From positions 1 through 47,551 of the forward strand of contig JAFVGW010000051.1 of NCBI GenBank assembly GCA_017474765.1: a stretch of 47,551 nt of DNA, given 5' to 3'. This document shows, piece by piece, positions 27,065 to 32,826 of this stretch (position 1 is the first letter of the stretch; each line of letters opens with the position of its first letter). This DNA comes from Salinivirgaceae bacterium (GTDB lineage: Bacteria > Bacteroidota > Bacteroidia > Bacteroidales > SZUA-534). A model generated the notes under the pieces. It was given only the letters and a program-made list of their open reading frames with translations, had not been told where the DNA came from and did not search any database. The position numbers and the translations under genes were made by a program.

Positions 27065-27097
27065 AAGTTTAGAAGTTTAGTGTTTAGAAGTTTAGTC
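27065..27097. repeat. Short repeats (AGTTTAGA units), left of the four-helix-bundle gene
   Basis: AGTTTAGAAGTTTAG occurs twice in 33 bases and runs into the stop codon of the four-helix-bundle gene. The inverted counterpart is at 27506-27537. Confidence 0.7.
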
Positions 27098-27472
27098 ATT
27101 TTTGTTTTCGTCTTTATTTATGTTATTTCGCCATATACTCAACTGTGCAGAAATAAGTTCAATTAATGGTCTGATTTCAGCAATGTCGTTATCCGAAATA
27201 TAGTCTAAATCTTTGGCTATAAACAATTGAGAAAGAGTTTCCATTAGTGAGCCATACGCGATTTCAATGAATCGAATTTTCTCTTTCGGTGAATTTCTTC
27301 CCGAACCTTCGGCAATATTAGACGACACCGAAACCGCAGCACGTTGGATTTGAGAAGCCAATCCGAACTTTTCCGAATTAGAAAATTTAGACGATAGAAC
27401 GTAAATTGCTTTTGCCAAACTACGAGCGTTTTTCCAAGCCTCTAATTTTTCGAAACTATATGTATGACTCAT
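27092..27472 (-). CDS. Four-helix-bundle protein (23S rRNA intervening-sequence/Avd-like family)
   Basis: This 126-residue, all-helical protein starts at ATG 27472 (MSHTYSFEKLEAWK); an alternative TTG start at 27484 adds four residues. The motifs 'FEKLEAWKNARSLA', 'ASQIQRAAVSVSSNIAEGSG' and 'FIEIAYGSLMETLSQL' define the S23/IVS four-helix-bundle family. Relatives include proteins coded in rRNA intervening sequences and the Avd accessory protein of diversity-generating retroelements, but no reverse transcriptase is nearby. Its own function is unknown. It interrupts an otherwise metabolic operon and is bracketed by inverted short repeats, with lower GC than its neighbours, which suggests an inserted cassette. 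Confidence 0.88.
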   Translation of the reverse strand: MSHTYSFEKLEAWKNARSLAKAIYVLSSKFSNSEKFGLASQIQRAAVSVSSNIAEGSGRNSPKEKIRFIEIAYGSLMETLSQLFIAKDLDYISDNDIAEIRPLIELISAQLSIWRNNINKDENKND

Positions 27473-27505
27473 TTCTTTTAGCAATTAAAAATCAGCCTTT
27501 TACTT

Positions 27506-27537
27506 TCTAAACCTCTAAACTTCTCACCTTCTCAACC
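27506..27537. repeat. Short repeats (TCTAAACCTCTAAACTTCT), right of the four-helix-bundle gene
   Basis: The sequence contains CTAAAC units and CTTCTCA units. It is the approximate inverted complement of the repeats at 27065-27097 (shared core CTAAACnTCTAAAC), so the two tracts bracket one gene. Confidence 0.6.
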
Positions 27538-27542
27538 TTTAA

Positions 27543-28847
27543 TCAATGATTCTCTGCAAACAACTTCATTCGTTCGTCAAGCAGCGCATAATGGTGCGGC
27601 TGAATGTTCGACGAGCAGGCGCGGATGCCGTTGCGGGTGCTGCCCGTGGTTGACAGGTCGATGCCGCTAACTCCGTAATACAGAAGTTCTTTCAGCAGTT
27701 CGGCGCCTGGCATATTCTTGTAGCCGATGGTGAAGAAGAATCCGTCGCTCACGTCAACGGTGTTGTCCTTATCGTAAACAACATTGAACCCGTGACGCTC
27801 CATTATCTCCTTGATTTTACGCGCTCTATCGCCATACTCTTTGACGTCAGCAACGAACTTGTATGTGCCGTCGCAGGCGGCTTTCAGCATTGCGGCCATT
27901 GCGCACTGCGCCGAGTGCGACACGCCCGACGAGAAGGTGTAAAGGAACACGTAACCGAAGGCAGCGCCAAAGCGCGGAATATTGTATCGGTCTTTAAGCG
28001 ACTGATAATGACGCTGATAGAGTTTGTCGGAAATGCAAGCCATTGCTATGCGCTGGCCTGCGTAACTGAATATCTTCGACGCGCTCATAAGCATAACATA
28101 ATTGTCGGTGTAGTGCGACACGCTGGCCACGTAAGGCGGCTGGAACGGCGTGCCAAAATCCTGACGGAAGTCCATTGTCATATACGCAAGGTCCTCAATC
28201 ACAACAACGTCGTACTTTGTGGCAAGGCGGCCGATGACTTCCAACTCCTGGTCGTTAAGGCACATCCACGACGGGTTGTTCGGGCTCGAATAGAGCACCG
28301 CGCAGATGTTGCCCTGCTTGAAGTAACTCTCGATTTTGGCCTCGAGTTTGTCGCCGCGATAGTCGGCAATGTCGAACGACGCCACCTTGACGCCGATAAC
28401 GCCCGCCTGCATTTTCTGCACGGGGAATCCTGGGTCGATGTAGAGCACGGTGTCCTTCTTTGGGTCGAGTTGCGAGCAGAGCATAAGCGACGCAAACGAC
28501 GCCTGCATTGAGCCCACAGTCGGGATGCAGCCTTCGGGCTTGATGTCGGTGTTGACAAACGCCTTGATGAAGCGCGATGCCTGCTCCTTCACTTCGGGAA
28601 TGCCGTCGATAATCGGGTATTTCGAAGCCACGCCGCGGCGCAGAGCCTCACATTCTGCCTCAACGCCCACAGCCGACGGCGGCAAGCCAGGCACACCCAT
28701 TTCGAAATGGATGAACTCAGTGCCCGTCTGCTTTTCGGCGGCACGCACAATGGCACCCACCTGACGTATCGAAGCGGTCTTTATATCGTTGATTTCCAAA
28801 TCTTTCATTATACCGTCGATGACTGACGGCTCGATGACTGTTTTCAT
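27543..28847 (-). CDS. PLP-dependent aminotransferase, class I/II
   Basis: This 434-residue fold-type I enzyme shows the expected landmarks: 'FEMGVPGLPPS' near the N-terminus, 'YSSPNNPSW' at about 186-194, 'VVVIEDLAYM' (PLP-pyridine Asp region) at about 214-223 and the Schiff-base lysine Lys258 in 'SASKIFSYAGQR'. A C-terminal Arg in 'NGIRACSS' would bind the substrate carboxylate. It transfers amino groups between an amino acid and a 2-oxo acid in the cytoplasm. With PaaK and the tandem-ACT protein downstream, an aromatic substrate is plausible but not shown. The four-helix-bundle gene separates it from PaaK. Confidence 0.92.
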   Translation of the reverse strand: MKTVIEPSVIDGIMKDLEINDIKTASIRQVGAIVRAAEKQTGTEFIHFEMGVPGLPPSAVGVEAECEALRRGVASKYPIIDGIPEVKEQASRFIKAFVNTDIKPEGCIPTVGSMQASFASLMLCSQLDPKKDTVLYIDPGFPVQKMQAGVIGVKVASFDIADYRGDKLEAKIESYFKQGNICAVLYSSPNNPSWMCLNDQELEVIGRLATKYDVVVIEDLAYMTMDFRQDFGTPFQPPYVASVSHYTDNYVMLMSASKIFSYAGQRIAMACISDKLYQRHYQSLKDRYNIPRFGAAFGYVFLYTFSSGVSHSAQCAMAAMLKAACDGTYKFVADVKEYGDRARKIKEIMERHGFNVVYDKDNTVDVSDGFFFTIGYKNMPGAELLKELLYYGVSGIDLSTTGSTRNGIRACSSNIQPHHYALLDERMKLFAENH

Positions 28848-28860
28848 TGTTTTTAGTTAT

Positions 28861-28883
28861 TGGGGATTGGGTGTTAGGTGTTG
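28861..28883. repeat. Small TTAGG(T)G-type repeat
   Basis: TGGGGATTGGGTGTTAGGTG is, on the other strand, CACCTAACACCCAATCCCCA, the same unit family as at 10480-10640. Confidence 0.5.
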
Positions 28884-28911
28884 GTAGAGACGCGCCGTGG
28901 CACGTCTCTAC
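28884..28911. repeat. REP-like palindrome (GTAGAGACG...CGTCTCTAC)
   Basis: A 28-base near-perfect palindrome has 9-base perfect outer arms and an inner GCC/GGC pairing. I recognise GTAGAGACG...CGTCTCTAC as a widely interspersed bacterial repeat type. It lies between the aminotransferase and purA, where it could also act as an RNA hairpin. Confidence 0.65.
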
Positions 28912-28943
28912 TGTAGCCTATTACCTCACAATCAATACTTTAA

Positions 28944-30206
28944 TTATCTTTCTATCGTTGCGGTACGGTCGGGGCCGACAGAGACAATCTTCACTGGTAC
29001 ACCTGTCTCATTTTCAATGAATTTGATGTAGTCGGCAAAGGCTTTCGGGAACTGGCTTTCCGACGTGATTTTGGTCAAATCGGACTTCCAACCCTTGAAT
29101 TCCTTGTAAACGGGCTCGATTTTCACGCTGTCGATATCGAACGGGAAATCGGTGGTTTCCTGGCCGTCGATTTTGTATGCGGTGCATATTTTAATGGTGT
29201 CGAAATCGTCGAGCACGTCGCTCTTCATCATAATGAGTTTGGTAACGCCGTTAATCATAATGCTGTATTTGAGCGCCACAAGGTCGAGCCATCCGCAGCG
29301 GCGTTTGCGACCCGTTACGGCGCCGTACTCGTGTCCAAGTTGGCAGATGGTTTCGCCCACATTATCAAATAGTTCGGTTGGGAAAGGACCAGCGCCCACA
29401 CGTGTGCAGTAGGCCTTGAAGATGCCGTAAACCTCGCCAATCTTGTTCGGACCGATGCCCAAACCTGTGCAAGCGCCCGCACATATTGTGTTTGAAGAAG
29501 TTACGAACGGATACGAGCCAAAATCGATGTCGAGCATTGTGCCCTGCGCACCCTCAGCCAGAACCGATTTGCCGTCGGCAAGCAATTTGTTTACAACGTG
29601 TTCGCTATCCACGAAAGTGAATTTCTTCAGATATTCGATTCCTGCGAACCAATCGGGCTCCAAAGCCTTCAGGTCATATTCAAAATTGAGCGATTTCAGA
29701 ATCTGTTCGTGACGAGCCACTGCAGCGGCATATTTCTCTTTGAAATTCAGCAGAATATCGCCTACGCGAACACCCGTGCGGCTAACCTTGTCGGTGTAGG
29801 TCGGACCGATGCCCTTGCCAGTTGTGCCCACCTTGTTCTTGCCTTTTGCGGCCTCGTAGGCGGCGTCGAGCAAGCGGTGAGTCGGCAGAATCAGGTGTGC
29901 CTTCTTCGAGATGTAAAGGCGTTTGGTCAGGTCGTGGCCCGATTGCGCAAGCGCCTCAGCCTCAGCCTTGAACAGCGCAGGATCGAGCACCACGCCGTTG
30001 CCTATGATATTCACCTTGTCGCCTTGGAAAATTCCCGACGGAATCGACCGCAGCACATATTTCTCGCCATTGAATTCGAGCGTGTGCCCAGCATTGGGGC
30101 CACCCTGAAAACGAGTTACCACATCGTATTTGGGGGTGAGCACGTCAACAACCTTTCCTTTTCCCTCGTCGCCCCATTGAAGTCCTAACAATACGTCAAC
30201 TTTCAT
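28944..30206 (-). CDS. purA: Adenylosuccinate synthetase
   Basis: This 420-residue enzyme makes adenylosuccinate from IMP, aspartate and GTP, the first committed step to AMP. The N-terminal GTP-binding loop 'GLQWGDEGKGKVVD' contains the catalytic Asp, 'QGGPNAGHTL' the catalytic His, and 'GTTGKGIGPTYTDK' and 'EGAQGTMLDIDFG' the IMP/aspartate regions. 'GRKRRCGWLDLVAL' and the C-terminal 'SVGPDRTATI' complete the family signature. ATG 30206 (MKVDVLLGLQWGDEGKGK) fits the family start; an upstream in-frame ATG at 30227 adds seven residues. The Fur-type regulator gene often found before purA in Bacteroidetes is absent; tRNA-Lys lies upstream on the other strand. Confidence 0.97.
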   Translation of the reverse strand: MKVDVLLGLQWGDEGKGKVVDVLTPKYDVVTRFQGGPNAGHTLEFNGEKYVLRSIPSGIFQGDKVNIIGNGVVLDPALFKAEAEALAQSGHDLTKRLYISKKAHLILPTHRLLDAAYEAAKGKNKVGTTGKGIGPTYTDKVSRTGVRVGDILLNFKEKYAAAVARHEQILKSLNFEYDLKALEPDWFAGIEYLKKFTFVDSEHVVNKLLADGKSVLAEGAQGTMLDIDFGSYPFVTSSNTICAGACTGLGIGPNKIGEVYGIFKAYCTRVGAGPFPTELFDNVGETICQLGHEYGAVTGRKRRCGWLDLVALKYSIMINGVTKLIMMKSDVLDDFDTIKICTAYKIDGQETTDFPFDIDSVKIEPVYKEFKGWKSDLTKITSESQFPKAFADYIKFIENETGVPVKIVSVGPDRTATIER

Positions 30207-30474
30207 TTGTTTCAAATTTTGCGGCATAACCTGCCGATGTTTCTATTAAATTGTAACTGTGCTTTTTGACCTTCAGAAGCCGCCAAAAAAGCGTCCGAAG
30301 GTAATAAAAATTTGTATGCAAATCTGCTATTATCACCTACCGTCAATTGTTCATGCATAGCCCCCACTCCACACCGCAAATGCGTATTTCGATAATAATC
30401 ATTCATTTGCGCCACATCGTTATTGGATGTAGTTGCCAAGCAAATTATTTTTTCAGAAAAAAGACCTTTTGCAC
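30207..30474. other. Non-coding region between purA and tRNA-Lys
   Basis: About 270 bases without a convincing gene. A minus-strand frame (30212-30487) has no recognisable domain and overlaps the tRNA promoter, so I read it as chance. The region should contain the purA promoter, but no exact TAnnTTTG box is visible; TACCTTCG on the minus strand is one mismatch away. Confidence 0.5.
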
Positions 30475-30504
30475 TTGCAAAAATCAATATTGGTTGTACC
30501 TTTG
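30475..30504 (+). promoter_or_regulatory. tRNA-Lys promoter
   Basis: TTG (30475-30477), a 19-base spacer and TACCTTTG (30497-30504) match the Bacteroidetes -33/-7 consensus. The 18-mer beginning with the -7 box is identical to that before tRNA-Ser. Confidence 0.75.
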
Positions 30505-30528
30505 CACCGCTTTTTCAAGAAAGCTCTT

Positions 30529-30601
30529 GAATCAGTAGCTCAGTAGGTAGAGCACATCCCTTTTAAGGATGGGGTCCTGGGTTCGAACCCCAGCTGGTTC
30601 A
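30529..30601 (+). tRNA. tRNA-Lys (anticodon UUU)
   Basis: Acceptor strands GAATCAG (30529-30535) and CTGGTTC (30594-30600) pair with one wobble, and the discriminator is A. The D stem is GCTC/GAGC. The anticodon stem CATCC/GGATG encloses CTTTTAA, giving anticodon TTT at 30562-30564. The T arm is CTGGGTTCGAACCCCAG. The 3' end lies directly against the prophage, whose integrase gene is 625 bases downstream, so it is the likely attachment site. Confidence 0.97.
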
Positions 30602-30629
30602 CGGGGTCTAAACGACCGCAAATCCCCTA

Positions 30630-30666
30630 AAATCCCCTAAATCAACGGTTTAGGGGATTTCTTTTT
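30630..30666 (+). terminator. Terminator of tRNA-Lys
   Basis: AAATCCCCTAAA and TTTAGGGGATTT form a perfect 12-base stem with a 7-base loop, followed by CTTTTT. The left arm is preceded by an extra direct copy of AATCCCCTAA. Confidence 0.9.
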
Positions 30667-30885
30667 GCCTGAAATTTTGGTGAAATTCCTTTGTATCTGA
30701 TTGGCCTATAATGTTTTATGCAAAATATAACCTGCCGTTTTCGGTCGTTTTTGCTTGTTAAACGGCTGTGTTTGAGATATTTAAACCGCAAATCCGCCGA
30801 TTGCCAATAAAAACCGCGCTGGCTTTTGTAGCACTTTTTGTAGCATTTTGCCCACAAATCCCCCACAAACCCCCCAAAATTTCCT

Positions 30886-30906
30886 TATGTTTGCACCGAT
30901 TTTGAG
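30886..30906 (+). promoter_or_regulatory. tRNA-type promoter element inside the prophage end
   Basis: TATGTTTG (30886-30893) is a perfect TAnnTTTG box, and the following GCACCG-A-TTTTGAG repeats the sequence that follows the tRNA-Ser -7 box with a single difference. No tRNA or gene lies directly behind it. No convincing -33 box is seen at 19-20 bases. Confidence 0.5.
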
Positions 30907-30985
30907 TTTCCTGAAAAAGCGGCGGTAGCACCTCTATCGTTTCATCTAACTGAAAATCACAAATATGGTTGGTTTTGGCGATTCC

Positions 30986-31015
30986 CCGACCGCTACACTT
31001 TCGTAGGCAGGTCGG
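30986..31015 (+). ncRNA. Stable hairpin in the prophage leader, possible small RNA
   Basis: CCGACC/GGTCGG outer and CTAC/GTAG inner stems form a 30-base hairpin with an ACTTTC loop, about 85 bases downstream of the promoter-like element at 30886. There is no T run after it, so it is a structured element rather than a terminator. That it is transcribed is inference. Confidence 0.3.
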
Positions 31016-31175
31016 CTGTCGGCAAAATATCGCTCCAATCAGGCGGTTGTTTGGCGGTATCTTGTTTATAATCAATATTATATAAGGTGCTACAAGGCTA
31101 AAGTTGTTGAGACACAAACAATTACCGATTGTAGCACTTGTTTTTTGACGGAAATTGACGGAATGATTGGAATGA

Positions 31176-31198
31176 GACCCCGACACAAAATCGGGGTC
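31176..31198 (+). promoter_or_regulatory. Hairpin in the integrase leader
   Basis: GACCCCGA and TCGGGGTC form a perfect 8-base stem with a CACAAAA loop, ending 27 bases before the integrase ATG. It may affect translation or stability of the integrase mRNA. Confidence 0.45.
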
Positions 31199-31225
31199 GG
31201 CACACACAAAATTAAACATAACACT

Positions 31226-32440
31226 ATGGCAAAGGCAAAATTCAAGTATCTGCTCGGACGCAGAAAGGGCAGCAGCAGCGTCGAACTCTACATCAATTTC
31301 GGCGGCGGCAGACGCACGTACATCACGACAAAACTGAAACTCCCACAATCGGCGTGGGACGAATACTCGCAGACCGTCAGGCCGAACTACCCAGCCGCCG
31401 ACAAAATCAACCTCTACCTGCAAAATTTCCGACGCAGGTACGAGGAAATCGAACTGGATTGTATGAACAAGGACACGCCTTTCACACCCGAAACGCTCGG
31501 CAAGGCACTGAACGGTCAGGCCGTGGACGACGGAAGCCTCGTCGATTATATGCGCGGCCTGATTGAGACGGAGATAAGCCGCGACAAGTACGCCGACGGC
31601 ACGGCGAAGCACCTGCGCTCGTTCTGCAACAAGTTAGAGGACTTTGAGAGGGAATCGGCGCGGAAAATCACTTTCCGCACGCTCGACCGCGATATGCTGG
31701 CCGACATCGACATCTTCTACAAGCGGCTATACACAAGTTGGGAGACGGTGCGGAAGCAGTTTGTATATTTCAAAAAGTACGTTACAATGGCCGTGAGAGA
31801 GGGGAAAATGCTCAAAAACCCTTTCGACGACTTTAAGATTGAACGGCCTAAAGAGAAAAAGCAGGAGGGGCGCGACGCGCTCGGAATGGGCGAAATAAGG
31901 CGGCTGGAGCAGATGGCCGAAAACGGTGCGCTCGACCCCATCACACAACTCGCGCTCGACCGCTTCCTGCTGTCGGTCTATACCGGCCTCCGCATATCGG
32001 ACAACGGCGACCTGCGCCGCAACGATATTAAGTACGACGACACCGACGGCGGCTTGATAATCGACCGCATAACAAAAAAGACTGGCGTTAGGGTCATTCT
32101 GCCGCTCCGCCACCTTTTCGGCGGCAAGCCTGAAAAAATCGTGCAGAAATACTTGGCTCTCAATATTTTTGGCAACGACGACCGCGTTTTTCCACCGTTG
32201 AGCGACCAAAAGACGAACCTGAAACTCAAATACATCGCGGCGTGGGCGCAAATCCGCAACTTGGGGCTTACGTTCCACATCGCGCGGCACACCTGCGCGA
32301 CGCTGCTGGCCGAAAAGACTGGCAACCCCTATACCATTATGCAGATTCTCGGCCACTCCAACATCGAGGAAGCAATGTCATACATCCACAGCAGCCGTGC
32401 GACAATAGTAAACAGCCTCGCTGGTGTTGACTGGCAATAA
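31226..32440 (+). CDS. Tyrosine recombinase / phage integrase
   Basis: This 404-residue site-specific recombinase has an N-terminal arm-binding region and SAM-like core-binding domain (about 100-200; 'SLVDYMRGLIETEISRD') and a catalytic domain with the full residue set: Arg256 in 'YTGLRISD', Lys284/285 in 'ITKKTGVR', His351 and Arg354 in 'HIARHTCATLL', His377 in 'LGHSNIEEAM' and the nucleophile Tyr386 in 'SYIHSS'. It integrates and helps excise the prophage. ATG 31226 (MAKAKFKYLLGRRKG) follows an A-rich leader; the in-frame ATG at 31145 would translate through the leader hairpin. It runs toward the late genes and is separated from them by a hairpin. Confidence 0.95.
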   Translation: MAKAKFKYLLGRRKGSSSVELYINFGGGRRTYITTKLKLPQSAWDEYSQTVRPNYPAADKINLYLQNFRRRYEEIELDCMNKDTPFTPETLGKALNGQAVDDGSLVDYMRGLIETEISRDKYADGTAKHLRSFCNKLEDFERESARKITFRTLDRDMLADIDIFYKRLYTSWETVRKQFVYFKKYVTMAVREGKMLKNPFDDFKIERPKEKKQEGRDALGMGEIRRLEQMAENGALDPITQLALDRFLLSVYTGLRISDNGDLRRNDIKYDDTDGGLIIDRITKKTGVRVILPLRHLFGGKPEKIVQKYLALNIFGNDDRVFPPLSDQKTNLKLKYIAAWAQIRNLGLTFHIARHTCATLLAEKTGNPYTIMQILGHSNIEEAMSYIHSSRATIVNSLAGVDWQ

Positions 32441-32446
32441 ACAAGC

Positions 32447-32471
32447 CAGCCGCACCATCGCGGCGCGGCTG
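32447..32471. terminator. Hairpin between convergent integrase and fibre genes
   Basis: CAGCCGC (32447-32453) and GCGGCTG (32465-32471) form a perfect G+C-rich stem with an 11-base loop. It lacks a good T run on either strand, so it may block transcription from both sides only weakly. Confidence 0.45.
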
Positions 32472-32505
32472 ACACACACAAAACAAATTATGAAAACACA
32501 AAATA

Positions 32506-32772
32506 CTAAAACACAAAGTTTTCCGTCGGCTTGTAGGTGAGATTGTTCCTATCTTCCCACTTTTGGTTGTACTGGCGGCTACCGTTGGCGGTGAAAATGT
32601 ACTGGACACCGCTTTCCGTCCAAATGTGCTTGATTAGCCATTTCGGGTCGTCGTAGCCCTTGCAGTCAGGCGTGCAATAGCCTACATACATATTATCTTC
32701 GCTGACGGTCTCAACGATTTTCGGGGCTGCGCCCTCGTCGCTGATTGCAAGAATGAAAGGTAATGCGTTCAT
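32506..32772 (-). CDS. Small phage protein, paralogue of the product at 40163-40540
   Basis: This 88-residue protein has no named function. It shares 'PKIVET..D.NMYVG.C.P.C.GYDD.KWLIK' and 'FANGS..YNQ.W.DR..L.Y' (with TANGS here) with the protein at 40163-40540, which is clear homology. The spaced Cys-x3-Cys ('YCTPDCKGYDD') could bind a metal or form a disulfide. It is the last gene of the late cluster, right after the BspA-like fibre. A fibre-associated structural or assembly role is plausible from position only. Confidence 0.75.
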   Translation of the reverse strand: MNALPFILAISDEGAAPKIVETVSEDNMYVGYCTPDCKGYDDPKWLIKHIWTESGVQYIFTANGSRQYNQKWEDRNNLTYKPTENFVF

Positions 32773-32826
32773 AGTTTTAAAGTTTTTAAGTTATAAGTTA
32801 TCAAAGTTTTAGGTTATATCAACTAA

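Larger units (their letters stand above)
30824..31140. repeat. Dispersed TTGTAGCAC motifs (possible recombinase arm sites)
   Basis: TTTTGTAGCA occurs at 30824 and 30836, exactly 12 bases apart. TTGTAGCACTTG is at 31129-31140, and the inverted GTGCTACAA at 31087-31095. Clustering beside an integrase gene suggests arm-type or regulator-binding sites. Confidence 0.5.
30667..31225. other. Non-coding left end of the prophage
   Basis: About 560 bases without a credible gene. A long minus-strand frame here also runs antisense to the integrase and has no recognisable domain. The stretch holds repeated TGTAGCAC motifs, a tRNA-type -7 box with its downstream element, a strong hairpin at 30986-31015 and a hairpin in the integrase leader. 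It probably contains attachment-site arm sequences and integrase control elements. Confidence 0.55.

Noticed and set aside
27092..27472. Avd protein of a diversity-generating retroelement
   Set aside because: No reverse transcriptase or template repeat is in the window, and the sequence is closer to the general S23/IVS-type four-helix-bundle group.
30758..31612. A 284-codon minus-strand frame over the prophage left end and integrase
   Set aside because: Half of it is antisense to a well-supported integrase and the remainder has no recognisable motifs, so I treat the non-integrase part as non-coding.
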